Source of the DNA: JASGDN01 sp049840815
GTDB lineage: Bacteria; Chloroflexota; Chloroflexia; Thermomicrobiales; UBA6265
DNA length: 64,000 bases
Assembly: GCA_049840815.1 (NCBI GenBank)
Contig: JASGJI010000011.1
Location: forward strand, 425,234-489,233
Reading direction: 5' to 3'
Position 1 is the first letter of the stretch. Every line of letters starts with the position of its first letter. The notes beneath the pieces are model-generated. The model searched no databases and was not told the DNA's origin. It saw nothing but the letters and a program-made list of their open reading frames with translations. Positions 40,254-49,804 of the stretch are shown one piece after another. The position numbers were made by a program, and so were the translations under genes.

Positions 40254-41118
40254 TCAGGCGGGCGCGCGCTGGGCGTTCCGGACGGCGGCCTCCCGTGCCG
40301 CGGCAACATCTTTGTTTCCCGGAAAGAACGTGACCGCCACTGCGAGCAACTGATCGGCCTCCTCCGTCCGCCCGGCCCGTGCCAGGGCCTTGGCGCCAAG
40401 CACGAAACCAATGGTGGCACTTGGAAAATGCTCGCGGAAGGCGGCCCAGGCCTGCACGGCCGCCTCTGGATCCGTCTGCCGTTCCGCGTGCATCGCGGCA
40501 CTCTGCCAGATGCCGCGGGACTCCGGAAAACGCCGCAAGCCCTCGGTGAGGACCGCCACGGCATCGGCATCGCGGCCAAGCCGCGATAAAAGGTCGCCGC
40601 CTTCCGTATAGGCTTCCGGGAGTTTCGGCGCGCGCCGGCGCAGCGCGGCGAACCTGCGCGCGCCCTCCTCGGAATTCGACCGCCACAGCGCGGCGCGGGC
40701 CCAGTGCAACATGACGGTCGAAATCAAATGGATGACGCCGGCGAAGACGCCTGACCAGGGCTTCGGCCTCGTCGATACGGCCCGCGCCCGACAGGGTTTC
40801 CGCCAGCGTCAGCCGAGCACGCAGCGAAGGCGCGGAGCGGACGTACACCTCGGCCCGCCGAATTGCCTCGGGCCAGTCCCTCCGCTCCCGCGCGGTGGAG
40901 GCATAGCGCGCCAGGACTATGGGGCTCCTGGGATGCTTCTCGAGCAAGCCCTCCAGCAGCTTGTCGGACCAGGCCGCCGCCTGAACCTTGCCGGCAAGCA
41001 TTTGCTCGCTTTTCTTCAGGGCCGAATTCTGAAGACGGCGCACCGTTGCCCAGATCACGGTCACCCAGATCAGGCACGCCCCGACCAGGAACGTCATCTC
41101 TATCGACAAACCCAGCAC
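40254..41118 (-). CDS. Tetratricopeptide-repeat membrane protein, one frameshift
   Basis: One N-terminal transmembrane helix (MTFLVGACLIWVTVIWATVR) is followed by helical repeats with TPR-like spacing: LLEGLLEKHPRSPIVLARYA, AIRRAEVYVRSAPSLRARLT, AVAVLTEGLRRFPESRGIWQ and AVQAWAAFREHFPSATIGFV. A protein-protein scaffold is likely, and its partner is unknown. A surplus base near 40727 changes frame after RRHPFDF, and the rest (VMLHWARAALWRSNSEEGAR) continues to 40254. The start GTG at 41118 has GGAGGGCAGG upstream. ATGs at 41097 and 41187 are alternatives. About 288 residues. Confidence 0.7.
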
Positions 41119-41275
41119 GTCCTGCCCTCCGGTTTCGCGGACACAAGGCGCCACGCATTGCCCGTGCGAGAGAGTAACAAATGCCATATTGCGGGCCAGC
41201 GAGGCTACGTTCTTGCGGCGGCCGCAGCGGCCACAAGCCCGGTGCAGTGGATTTATGTCAACCGGCGCGAGATTT

Positions 41276-41425
41276 GGTCAAAGAAAGAATACTTTTTTTG
41301 AAAGAGAGAACCAAAAAATTTTATTCGTTCAAGCAAAATAAGTTACAACACCTCAGAATCTAAACGCAAAAAAGTCTTTTTTGTTTCTTTTTCTTCAGAA
41401 AAAGAAAACTCTTTTCTTTCTTCTC
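41276..41425 (-). repeat. Family A repeat, decayed copy 10 (inverted)
   Basis: Same layout as the other copies but with many substitutions: TTTTTTTGAAAGAGAGAACC in place of the GTTC hairpin, and CTTTTTCTTCAGAAAAAGAAAA in the other. Spacer AATAAGTTACAACACCTCAG. It lies 40 bp after the stop of the DUF4175 C-terminal gene. Confidence 0.75.
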
Positions 41426-41467
41426 ACAGCCTGCGGGCCTGCTCCGCCCCAGAGCAGATATCCACCC

Positions 41468-42247
41468 TCAGAATTGTTTGAGAAGTCGATCGATATACTC
41501 AAGCTCGGGCTGAGGCCGGGTCTTCTCGCCGCCGCGGCGGCGCAATTCTTCCTGGATGGCGTGGGCACGGGCCTGTTCCATGTCATCGGGGACCTTGACG
41601 CCACTTTCCTCGGCGTTCCGTCCCTGCCCGTCCTCGCGCAGCTTCCGGCCGAGCGGATCGCGGTCGTCGCCCCGGCGACTTGCCTGGCGATTCGCATCGC
41701 CCCGACCCTCCCACCCCCAACCACGGCCGCGCTGGCGCCCCGGGCCGTTCCGGTCGCCAGCCTCGTCGCCCCCCATGCCGTCCTCGCCCTCGTCTCCCTC
41801 CTCACCCCCCTGGCCGAACTGCTGGGCGAGTTGCTGGCTCATCGACCGTCCGCCCTTCTGGAGCGCCTCGATGGCCCTCTGGATCGCCGCCGCCGCGCTC
41901 TGGTCGTCACCGGCGTCGAGCGCGCGGCCAGCCTCGCGCATGGCGATATCGGCATCGTTGAGCGGTTCCGGCACGGTGCCGGTGAGGTCGCCATATTGCT
42001 GCATGAGCACGCCGAGCACCCGCCGCAGCGCGGCCTGCGTGCGGGTATCGGCCGCACGCAGCGGCCGCGCCTCGATGGCCGGCGGGGCCGGAGGCGGCGC
42101 GGCAAGCGGGGGCATGGCAAGCGGCGGCACGGCGGCGCCGGGCGGGTCCGCGCGGGGAGGAACCGCCGGACCCGGCATCCCCGTCTGCGCCACGGCTGGA
42201 AAGACCGCGAGGCAGACCGGCACGACAAGGCGCGCAAGTCCCCTCAT
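41468..42247 (-). CDS. DUF4175 C-terminal-part protein with its own signal peptide
   Basis: 259 residues. It starts MRGLARLVVPVCLAVFPAVAQ, a signal-peptide-like leader, then a Pro-rich region. The rest matches the C-terminal third of the DUF4175 / TIGR02302 proteins: EPLNDADIAMREAGRALDAG, AIQRAIEALQKGGRSMSQQL, a Gly/Glu/Asp-rich low-complexity stretch, DPLGRKLREDGQG, VKVPDDMEQARAHAIQEELR and the terminal ELEYIDRLLKQF. In most alphaproteobacteria this is fused to the membrane part in one gene. Here it overlaps the upstream gene by ATGA. Function is unknown. Confidence 0.72.
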   Translation of the reverse strand: MRGLARLVVPVCLAVFPAVAQTGMPGPAVPPRADPPGAAVPPLAMPPLAAPPPAPPAIEARPLRAADTRTQAALRRVLGVLMQQYGDLTGTVPEPLNDADIAMREAGRALDAGDDQSAAAAIQRAIEALQKGGRSMSQQLAQQFGQGGEEGDEGEDGMGGDEAGDRNGPGRQRGRGWGWEGRGDANRQASRRGDDRDPLGRKLREDGQGRNAEESGVKVPDDMEQARAHAIQEELRRRGGEKTRPQPELEYIDRLLKQF

Positions 42248-44220
42248 CGGTGCAGTCCGGGTTCGCCGCGCTCCTGGACATGATCCAGGATCGTTCCCAG
42301 GCGCCGCACGATGTCCTGCAACGCATCCATCTGCTGCTGCCCCTTCTGGCGCTTTTCCGCCCGCTGCCGTTCGCGTTCCGTCATCTGGCCGGGTCCGCGC
42401 GGCATGGTCTTCATCTCGTCGAGCATCCGCTCGAGCTCGGCGAGCTTCTCGCGCGCCTCGTCCATCCGCCCCTCGCGGGCCGCCTCGCGCATCTCCTCGG
42501 CCAGCCGCTCCATGTCACGGGTGTCCAGGACATGGGCATCGGGATCGTACTGGTTCTGGTCGGGGAAACGCTCCGCCTGCTCGGCGAGGGCCCGCAGATG
42601 TCGCGCCAGGGCGTCCCGCACCTCCTGCATGCGGCGCTCGATCTCCGCGTTCTCCACCTTCTCGCCGCGAGCCTGCGCCTCCAACGCCTCGCGCAGGGCC
42701 TGCCGGGCCTGCTCCAACCCCTGCGCCGTGCGATCGGCGGCGCCCTCCTCCAGATGAAGCGCGGAATCCCACAACCGCGCCTGCGCCTCGCCCACCGCGG
42801 TATCGCTCTGATCGCGATAAAGCTGCGAGGCGATGCCGCGCAGGTTCAGGAACGCCGGCAGGTCGTCCTGCCAGATCCCGGTGAGGGCGGAGAGCTGATC
42901 GAGCTCGACAATCCGTGGCAACCGCTCGTCGGGGCGCAGGGTGAGCAGCTTGCGCACCTGCATCAGCACCCGCGAGGCCGGATTCTGGAAGGGCCGCTCC
43001 GGCAGCACGAAGACCGCCTCGGGGCTGGTGCCGGTCAGCCCGGCGGCGCCCCGCGCCAGGAGCCGCGCCACCACCGCCAGCCCGGCCCAGGGATGAGCGG
43101 TCAAATCCTGCTGGCGCGCGCCACGGGCGGATTTCGGCGTGCCGCCCGGCAGCGGAATCGGCACCTGGAGGGCCGGCGCGTCCGGACGGTCGCGCAGCCG
43201 CAGCTCGGCCCCGAGATGCACCACGCCATACGCGTCGCTGACCTGCCAGGGCAGACGCGTCTGCCCTCCCCTGCCACCGCCCCGCACCTCGCCGGGCGGC
43301 TCGGGCCACGACACCACGGGCGCGCTGTCGGCCACCACGGTCACATCCCAGCCGGCCAGTTCGTGCCCCCCCCGTCGCACCGCCAGCCGTCCTCCCCCCA
43401 CCAGCTCCGCATCGGCCTGGAAACTCGTGGAATCGAGGGGCTGGAACCGCCGCGCCGCCCCGGCGAGCATGAGAGTCGGCTCGCCACGGTTGCCGGTCAC
43501 GCTGACGGTCAGGTGCGACCCGGCCGGCACGCTGACCGTCCCGCCCGCGGGTCTCAGGAACAACGGGGCAAGCCCGGTATAGGCGGGCGGCGTGATCCAG
43601 GCCTGGACCTGCGTGATGGGGTGCGCCGCCACCATCTCCCCGCCCGGCAGCAGCGCGCGCGCCAGCCGCGCCGGCGCGTCGGCCCCGGCGATGCCGAGAC
43701 ACGCCACCAGACCGACCACCAGCGCCCCCCGCAGCGCGTACGGATCGCGGGCGGCGAGGCCCGGATGCGGCCACCCGACCCGCAGCCGCCCCACCGCCGC
43801 CACGGCACGCGCCAGATGGGCGCGCCACAGGGTATCGGTGTCGCCGGGCGCGAGGCCGGGCGTCGCGGGACGGTCCCGCAACACCGCCAGCGGCCGGTGG
43901 CGCAAACCCGAGGCCTGTTCCAGCCGCCGGTCCGCCTCCGCGTCCCCCGGCGGGGTGACGCGCCGGAGCCCACGGACCAGCAACCACCCCGCCGCTCCCG
44001 CGACCAGGACCAGAAGCAGAAGATGAACCAGCGCCGGAAGCGCCGGCGGCACATCGAGCAGCGCGAGGCACAGGAAGAGCCCGAGGACGCCGAGCGCGGG
44101 CCACACCGCCGGCCATGTCCGCTCGAACAGCAGGATGGCGCGCGCCAACACACGCCGGCGACGCAGATGGCGCAGGAGCAGCGCCTGCCGCTCCGGCATG
44201 CTCACTGGTTCCACGCTCAT
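42244..44220 (-). CDS. DUF4175 (TIGR02302 family) membrane protein, N-terminal part
   Basis: 658 residues. Two transmembrane helices near the N-terminus (TWPAVWPALGVLGLFLCLAL and LVHLLLLVLVAGAAGWLLV) and another around residue 190 (LRGALVVGLVACLGIAG) are followed by beta-rich periplasmic domains (TPPAYTGLAPLFLRPAGGTV) and a long charged helical C-terminus (RRMQEVRDALARHLRALAEQ, MREAAREGRMDEAREKLAEL). This is the low-complexity DUF4175 family, common in alphaproteobacteria downstream of lysA as here. Role unknown. It lies about 187 bp downstream of lysA, and repeat B2 sits between. Confidence 0.82.
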   Translation of the reverse strand: MSVEPVSMPERQALLLRHLRRRRVLARAILLFERTWPAVWPALGVLGLFLCLALLDVPPALPALVHLLLLVLVAGAAGWLLVRGLRRVTPPGDAEADRRLEQASGLRHRPLAVLRDRPATPGLAPGDTDTLWRAHLARAVAAVGRLRVGWPHPGLAARDPYALRGALVVGLVACLGIAGADAPARLARALLPGGEMVAAHPITQVQAWITPPAYTGLAPLFLRPAGGTVSVPAGSHLTVSVTGNRGEPTLMLAGAARRFQPLDSTSFQADAELVGGGRLAVRRGGHELAGWDVTVVADSAPVVSWPEPPGEVRGGGRGGQTRLPWQVSDAYGVVHLGAELRLRDRPDAPALQVPIPLPGGTPKSARGARQQDLTAHPWAGLAVVARLLARGAAGLTGTSPEAVFVLPERPFQNPASRVLMQVRKLLTLRPDERLPRIVELDQLSALTGIWQDDLPAFLNLRGIASQLYRDQSDTAVGEAQARLWDSALHLEEGAADRTAQGLEQARQALREALEAQARGEKVENAEIERRMQEVRDALARHLRALAEQAERFPDQNQYDPDAHVLDTRDMERLAEEMREAAREGRMDEAREKLAELERMLDEMKTMPRGPGQMTERERQRAEKRQKGQQQMDALQDIVRRLGTILDHVQERGEPGLHR

Positions 44221-44308
44221 GGCCGCCCGCGCATGCCACTGTCCCCCGCGCTGTCCGTGGTCGCCCCCGTGTCGTCCCCGGCGCAGCCACCAACCGGGCC
44301 ATCGCCGC

Positions 44309-44411
44309 CCGAGGCAACACAGGCCGGCCCGAAATGGGCGGGCCGATAAAGTTGCTCGTTAAAGCTAAAGACCTGAAGCGTGCCGGAAGCTTACGGTCAG
44401 CGCGCTTCAGG
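44309..44411 (+). repeat. Family B palindromic repeat, copy B2 (diverged)
   Basis: Shares GGCCGATAAAGTTGCTCGT with B1 and B3, a GGGCGGGCC hairpin before it and CTTACGGTCAGCGCGCTTCAGG at the end. The lysA stop codon (TGA, 44407-44409) lies inside the terminal palindromic part, as with priA in B1. Confidence 0.8.
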
Positions 44412-45736
44412 AGGCAAGGAAGGGCGGAATCCGCTCCCCGGCCCACATCGCGGCATGGTCCTGCCGGTCACGGATCGTGGCCCAGCGATCGCCATCCACC
44501 CATACAATTGGGGCCATCGGCCGCGCGTTGTAGGTGGAACTCATCACGGCGCCATAGGCCCCGGCGTCCAGCAGGGCGACACGCTCGCCCGGCGCGAGCA
44601 CGGGCAGCGCGCGGGCACGGGCGAAGGTGTCGGAACTCTCGCACACCGGTCCCACCACATCCACCGTCGCGCAAGGCCCCGCCGCGGTGGCGGCGGCGAG
44701 CGGCACGATGCCGTGCCAGGCGTCATACATGGCGGGACGCATGAGATCGTTCATCGCGGCGTCCAGCACCACGAACCGTTCGCCCCCCTTGACCAGCACC
44801 ACGCTGGCGAGCAGCACGCCGGCCGGCCCGACCAGCCAGCGCCCGGGCTCGACCATCAGTTCCAGATCCGATCCCGCCGAAGGCGCCGCGCAGCGCGCCG
44901 GCGAGCGCCGCCGGAGAGGCATCCGCCTCCTCGCCGTAGCCGATGCCGAGCCCTCCGCCGCAATCGACCCGGCCGACCGCGAGCCCTTGTGCCCGCAGCG
45001 CGCGCACGAGATCGGCGGCACAGGCGAAGGCGGCGCGGTAGGGCGCCATGGACAGAATCTGGCTGCCGATGTGCAGCGCGAGTCCCACCGGCACGACCCC
45101 CGGCAACGCCGCGGCGCGGGCGTAGACGGCGGCCGCCTCGGCGTAGGGGATGCCAAACTTGGTCTCGGCCGTGCCGGTGGTGATCTTGGCGTGGGTGCCG
45201 GCATCCACGTCCGGGTTGACCCGCAGCGCCACCCGCGCGGAGCGGCCGAGCGCGGTGGCGATGGCCGAGACCATCTCCAGCTCCTCCGCGCTCTCCACGT
45301 TGATCTGGAGAATGCCCTCGATGATGGCCAGACGGATCTCCGCCGCCGTCTTGCCGACACCGGAAAACACGATGTTGTCCGCCGCGATGCCGGCCTCGCG
45401 CGCCCGGCGCAGCTCGCCCTCGCTGACCACGTCCGCTCCCGCGCCGCCCGCCGCCATGAGTCGCAGCACCGCGAGATGGTCGTTGGCCTTCACGGCGTAA
45501 TGGACGTGCACCGGGAGATCCCGCAGAGCGCCGGTCAGCGCCGCGAGCCGCGCGCGCATGCAGCCGGCGGAATAGACCCAGACCGGCGTGCCGAGCGCGT
45601 CGGCGATGGCGGCCAGCGGCACCTGTTCCATCATCAGCCCATCGAGGGCATGCAACGACAGATGCGGGCGCGCGGCCACGAGGGCGGTCACGGACGGCTC
45701 GGCGTCGTCCGTGACGACGGCAGGATGGGCGGACAT
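44407..45736 (-). CDS. lysA: Diaminopimelate decarboxylase, one frameshift
   Basis: The last step of lysine synthesis. A PLP enzyme: the lysine is in VHVHYAVKANDHLAVLR, the phosphate-binding glycines in RVDCGGGLGIGYGEEAD, and LALHIGSQILSMAPY and VVGPVCESSDTFARAR are conserved. A surplus base at about 44865 changes frame after FGGIG. Its removal gives LELMVEPGRWLVGPAGVLLA and the normal C-terminus with LLDAGAYGAVMSSTYNARP. About 442 residues. Essential in most bacteria, so an error is likely. Normally clustered with argH and lptM, but here separated from them by a 1.9-kb block. Confidence 0.93.
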
Positions 45737-45884
45737 CCCCCTACCCTAGGGCGGCGGTGCCCGCCGTGCCAGGGGCGCGCGCCGCCCGCCGACAGGCAAA
45801 AGACGGTGACGGGCCGCATGAGAGGGAATGGACAGGTTGGCCCGTTTCCGGGAGAGGGCAATAATTTCCCACCATGTGGAAGAA

Positions 45885-46036
45885 AAAACAGAAAGAATCT
45901 TCTTTTTCTGAAGAAAAAGAAGCAAAAAGACTTCATCCATTTGGAATCGAGGTTTTACAACCGCATGACTCTAAACGGATAAAAGTTTTTTGGTTCTTTT
46001 TTTCAAAAAAGAACACCTTACCTTCCTATGAATCCG
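45885..46036 (+). repeat. Family A double-hairpin repeat, copy 11
   Basis: Both hairpins are intact, with central GTTTTACAACCGCATGACTC and CTATGAATCCGGG at the right end. It lies 160 bp past the end of the minus-strand methyltransferase gene and upstream of lysA. Confidence 0.87.
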
Positions 46037-46195
46037 GGCAAGAACGCCCTCGCGTCATGCCCGGTAAACATTGATATCATAGACCCAGGACGGGAAAACG
46101 CGCTCTTGGGGAGAGGTGCGTGCCGCCCCGCCGCGATCCGGGTCAACGGGCAGACCCGGATCACCGCCATGCATCGCTACGGACCGGCCGGCGAC

Positions 46196-47040
46196 CTACC
46201 GGGTTCCGGCGATCACGACCGCCGTGGAGCGCAGTCTCACACAGCCATCGCGCATCGCCTTGTGAGCGAGGCTGAGCACGGTATCGCGGATCGGGCTCCG
46301 CGCGGCGTCGTCCGCCATCGCGAGACCCGCCACCACCGGCGCCGCGATCTCCGTCATGAAGTCCCAATAGCTTTCGGGCGAATCCTGGACCATCTCCGTC
46401 TCGACCTCGTGCTCAACGAGATCATGCAAACCCGCATCGGAAAACACGCGCCGCATGCAGCCCCCGGCCGCGCACCGGAACAACCCTGGCGACCCAGGGG
46501 GCAGGATGGGCATGTCCACGTTGCGGGCGATCGTGTCCATGATCGTGGTTGCCCAGGGATTTTCTCGGGAGCGCCCCAGACGGCGGCAACGATCCGCGCG
46601 CCGGGCTTGGCCACGCGCGCCATCTCCCGGGCAGCCGTGCTCATGTCGGGAAAGAACATGAAGCCGAAGCGGCACAGCACCGCGTCGAAACGCGCGTCCT
46701 CAAACGGCAGCGTGTCCGCATCGCAGATGCGCGTGTCGATATTGCCCAGGCCACGGCGCCGCGCATTCTCCGTCGCCACCGCCAGCATGCGTTCCGACAG
46801 GTCGGTCATCATGACCGAGCCCCGGTGCGCGTGCGCGGCGGCGGTAAGGCCTGGTTCGCCAGTCCCCGCGGCAACATCGAGAATGCGTGAATCCTCGCGC
46901 AACCCGGCGTTGCGGATCATCGCGTCGCCAAATGGGGCGGGCCATCTGAGTATCAGCCCATCCCACTTCTTCCACCCGCCGGAGAATCTGTTCCAGATCT
47001 CGTGCTGCTGATCTCGAATTTGATCGAGGTGCGAGGGCAT
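46196..47040 (-). CDS. Class I SAM-dependent methyltransferase (UbiE-like), one frameshift
   Basis: The SAM-binding motif I is in SRILDVAAGTGEPGLTAAAH, motif II in DADTLPFEDARFDAVLCRFG and the post-motif in FGFMFFPDMSTAAREMARVA. About 281 residues, with a C-terminal part of unknown specificity (HDLVEHEVETEMVQDSPESYW). The frame breaks at about 46560, where one A is missing from a run of As (AAAATCCC for AAAAATCCC), giving PEKNPWATTIMDTIARNV after repair. It sits inside the normally contiguous lysA-lptM-argH cluster, so it may be a later insertion. The substrate is unknown. Confidence 0.75.
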
Positions 47041-47337
47041 GTCTACCTCTCCCCTATGCCGGTATTCCGGTCTTTGTGTTGAAGCCAGCCATCACGGAAA
47101 ATGGCCAGCCCGGAGACTATTCATCCAATCAAATCCGGCCGCCAATCAGAATTGTGCGTTACCCGCCGTACCTCACTCCAGGACAGCCCCTCATGCCTCA
47201 GTGCTTGCCCAGGAGTATATTTTCTATTTTTATACGGATCATGGTACCCAGGCTTACAGTCCGCCTGGATTCCTCGCGCCTGATCGGACCAACGATCCTC
47301 TCAGTCCATTACCCACCAGTCGTGGCGTTTGGCTCGA
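47041..47337. other. Intergenic region upstream of the methyltransferase
   Basis: About 300 bp of mid-GC DNA with no recognised gene. Short open frames are not family-like. Base composition falls towards the decayed repeat copy 12. Confidence 0.4.
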
Positions 47338-47482
47338 ATTTTTAAAAAGAAAAGGCATTCTTCTCTTGAAGAAGAGAATAAAAAAACTTTAATTCGTTTA
47401 ATTTCAAATGATTTTAATATATTGAAATACAAACAAAAGTATTTTTCTTTTCTTTCTCAATAAAAAAAGGTTCTATACTTGA
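47338..47482 (-). repeat. Family A repeat, heavily decayed copy 12 (inverted)
   Basis: AT-rich block with recognisable CATTCTTCTCTTGAAGAAGAG, AAAAAAACTTTAATTCGTTTAA and CTTTTCTTTCTCAATAAAAA. The hairpins are imperfect and the centre is lost. Placement downstream of lptM (47602) fits the family rule. Confidence 0.55.
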
Positions 47483-47601
47483 GTTCAGAATGGGGCGTTG
47501 GTGGGGCCAGGGCAAGGCACCAGCACAGACACCGCCCACCCTGGCGGCCAAGATGCCTCGTCCCCCAATGATCAGACCCCGTTCCTCCGGCGCCCCGCGT
47601 C

Positions 47602-47742
47602 TCAACGCGTCGGGTAGACCCGCGGATAGATGATCTGGTCAGGGGGTCCTGGTGGCTGCGGCCAGCCCTTCCGGCCGCACGCGCTCAATGGCAGCAGCCC
47701 CGCGATCAGCAGCGCGACAAGCGCCAGGACGCGCCGACTCAT
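47602..47742 (-). CDS. lptM: LptM-like outer-membrane LPS assembly lipoprotein
   Basis: 46 residues: MSRRVLALVALLIAGLLPLS followed by ACGRKG. The lipobox is LSAC, with the lipidated Cys at position 22. The short mature part CGRKGWPQPPGPPDQIIYP matches small LptM (YifL) lipoproteins, which help mature the LPS translocon. Its ATG overlaps the argH stop by 4 bp (ATGA), the usual neighbour in alphaproteobacteria. Too short for many gene finders. Confidence 0.85.
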   Translation of the reverse strand: MSRRVLALVALLIAGLLPLSACGRKGWPQPPGPPDQIIYPRVYPTR

Positions 47743-49148
47743 GCCAGATCCGCGAGCCAGCGCCCGGCCTGCCGCGCCACATTTTCTGGCGCCGTGCCGC
47801 CGTAGCTGGTGCGCGAGGCCACCGACGCCTCGACGGTGAGCACCGAGAACACGTCCTGGGTGATGCGCGGCTCCTCCTGCCGCATCTCCGCGAGGGACAG
47901 CCCGGCGAGATCAACCCCCTTCGCCTCGGCCCGCGCCACCAGCCGCCCGGTGACGTGGTGGGCGGTGCGGAAGGGCAGGCGCAGCACGCGCACGAGCCAG
48001 TCGGCCAGATCGGTCGCGGTGGCGAAGTCCGATCCGGCGAAGGCGCGCAGGCGCGGCAGGTCGGGGGTCATGTCACGCGCCATGCCGGCAATGGCGGCGA
48101 GACAGAGCGCCCACGCCTCGGCCGCGTCGAAGACCTGCTGCTTATCTTCCTGCATGTCCTTGGCATAGGCGAGCGGCAGGCCCTTCATGACCGTCAGCAG
48201 GCCGACGAGGGCGCCGTTCACCCGGCCGGTCTTCGCCCGCACCAGCTCGGCGGCGTCCGGATTGCGCTTCTGCGGCATGATCGAGCTGCCGGTGGTGAAG
48301 GCGTCGGAGAGGCGGATGAAGCGGTACGGCGCGCTGCACCAGATGATGATCTCCTCGGCGAAGCGGGAGAGGTGCATCGCGGAGATGGCGGCGGCGGCGA
48401 GGAACTCCAGCGCGAAATCGCGGTCGGAGACGGCGTCGAGCGAATTGGCGGTGGGACGGTCGAAACCCAGCGCCGCGGCGGTGGCGTCGCGGTCGAGCGG
48501 GAAGGAAGTGCCGGCGAGCGCCGCCGACCCCAGCGGGCATTCGTTCAGCCGGCGCCGGCAGTCGGCGAGTCGGCCACGGTCGCGTCCCAGCATCTCGACA
48601 TAGGCCAGCAGGTGGTGGCCGAGCGTCACCGGCTGGGCGGTCTGCAGATGGGTGAAGCCGGGCATCGGGTCGGCCGCGTGGGCGGCGGCGCGGCCGGCCA
48701 GCGCGCGCATGACATCGGCGAGCTGGGCGTCGAGTCCATCGATGGCGTCGCGCACCCAGAGGCGGAAATCGGTCGCCACCTGGTCGTTGCGGCTGCGCCC
48801 GGTATGCAGTCGCTTGCCCGCCTCGCCGATGCGCTCGGTGAGGCGGGCCTCGATGTTCATGTGGATATCCTCGAGCGCGTCCACGAAGGGGAAGCGCCCG
48901 GCCTCGATCTCGGCGGCGATGGTGGCGAGCCCGTCGGCGATGGCACGCTCGTCCTCGGCCGGAATGATGCCCATCCGCGCGAGCATGGCGGCATGGGCGA
49001 GCGAGCCTCTGATATCCTGCCGCCACATCTTGCGGTCGAAGCCGATGGAGACGTTGATCTCCTGCATCACCGCGGCGGGCCCGGCGGCGAACCGCCCACC
49101 CCATTGCTGGTTGGCGTGCGCGGGTGCGGGGTCGGGCGTGTCGGTCAC
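47739..49148 (-). CDS. argH: Argininosuccinate lyase
   Basis: Releases arginine and fumarate in the last step of arginine synthesis. The superfamily signature is TTGSSIMPQKRNPDAAELVR. The N-terminal WGGRFAAGPAAVMQEINVSI and GRSRNDQVATDFRLWVRD are typical, with the catalytic His in THLQTAQPVTLGHHLL. Intact. The start is GTG at 49148 (VTDTPDPAP), preceded by AGGGA. An in-frame ATG at 49223 would overlap the divergent tlpA gene. About 469 residues. Confidence 0.96.
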   Translation of the reverse strand: MTDTPDPAPAHANQQWGGRFAAGPAAVMQEINVSIGFDRKMWRQDIRGSLAHAAMLARMGIIPAEDERAIADGLATIAAEIEAGRFPFVDALEDIHMNIEARLTERIGEAGKRLHTGRSRNDQVATDFRLWVRDAIDGLDAQLADVMRALAGRAAAHAADPMPGFTHLQTAQPVTLGHHLLAYVEMLGRDRGRLADCRRRLNECPLGSAALAGTSFPLDRDATAAALGFDRPTANSLDAVSDRDFALEFLAAAAISAMHLSRFAEEIIIWCSAPYRFIRLSDAFTTGSSIMPQKRNPDAAELVRAKTGRVNGALVGLLTVMKGLPLAYAKDMQEDKQQVFDAAEAWALCLAAIAGMARDMTPDLPRLRAFAGSDFATATDLADWLVRVLRLPFRTAHHVTGRLVARAEAKGVDLAGLSLAEMRQEEPRITQDVFSVLTVEASVASRTSYGGTAPENVARQAGRWLADLA

Positions 49149-49174
49149 GAGGGCATTCCCTGGGGAGTGGGTCG

Positions 49175-49777
49175 ATGGAAGGGCGGATCGGACGACGGCG
49201 GATGCTGGCCGGCGGGCTGGCATTGGCGGGCGGGACCGTAGCGTTGGCGGGGGGCGCAGGCAAACTCGGAGCGTGGGCGGCGGTCTCCGACGGGGCGGAC
49301 GCGGGGGGAGAATTGGCGCGGCAGGTCCTGGGGAGACTCAAGGTGGCGGAGCCGCCCTCCCCCCTGGCGGAGGCGGTGCTGGTGGACGCGGAGGGGGCAC
49401 GCCACGGGCTGGGCAGCTTCGCCGGGCGTGGACTGGTGGTGAATCTGTGGGCCACCTGGTGCGCGCCCTGCGTGGCCGAGCTGCCGGCCCTGGCGGTGCT
49501 GGCGGGGCGGGTACGAGACCAGGGAATCATGGTGCTGGCGGCGGCGTCGGATCGCGGCGGGGCCGAGACCGTGACGCGCTTCTACGCGCGCCACGGCATC
49601 AGCGGGCTGGCGGTGTGGCTCGATCCCCAGGGCGCGGCGGCCCGGACGTGGGGCGCGCGGGGGCTGCCGACGACACTCCTGGTCGACCGGGCCGGGCGGG
49701 AGCGCGGGCGACTCGAGGGGGCGGCGGACTGGGGGAACGAGGGGGTGGTCGCGGAGGTGCGGCAGATGGTGGGGTAG
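49175..49777 (+). CDS. TlpA-like thiol:disulfide reductase
   Basis: An exported thioredoxin-fold protein. The N-terminus MEGRIGRRRMLAGGLALAGG has a twin-Arg-like motif before a hydrophobic stretch. The active site is VVNLWATWCAPCVAELPALA. The cis-Pro region GARGLPTTLLVDRAGRE is conserved. About 200 residues. It lies divergent to argH with a 26-bp gap. TlpA proteins reduce disulfides in periplasmic clients, often for cytochrome maturation. The start ATG at 49175 follows GGGGAG. Confidence 0.88.
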   Translation: MEGRIGRRRMLAGGLALAGGTVALAGGAGKLGAWAAVSDGADAGGELARQVLGRLKVAEPPSPLAEAVLVDAEGARHGLGSFAGRGLVVNLWATWCAPCVAELPALAVLAGRVRDQGIMVLAAASDRGGAETVTRFYARHGISGLAVWLDPQGAAARTWGARGLPTTLLVDRAGRERGRLEGAADWGNEGVVAEVRQMVG

Positions 49778-49804
49778 GGAAGATGGATGGACCGCCCCCT
49801 CGCA

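Noticed and set aside
47414..47605. 63-codon minus-strand frame over repeat copy 12
   Set aside because: It is mostly the decayed repeat read as protein and overlaps the end of lptM. No coding features.
49174..49223. Longer argH start at 49223
   Set aside because: It would overlap the divergent tlpA coding region and adds residues unlike ArgH. The GTG at 49148 has a ribosome site and a normal N-terminus.
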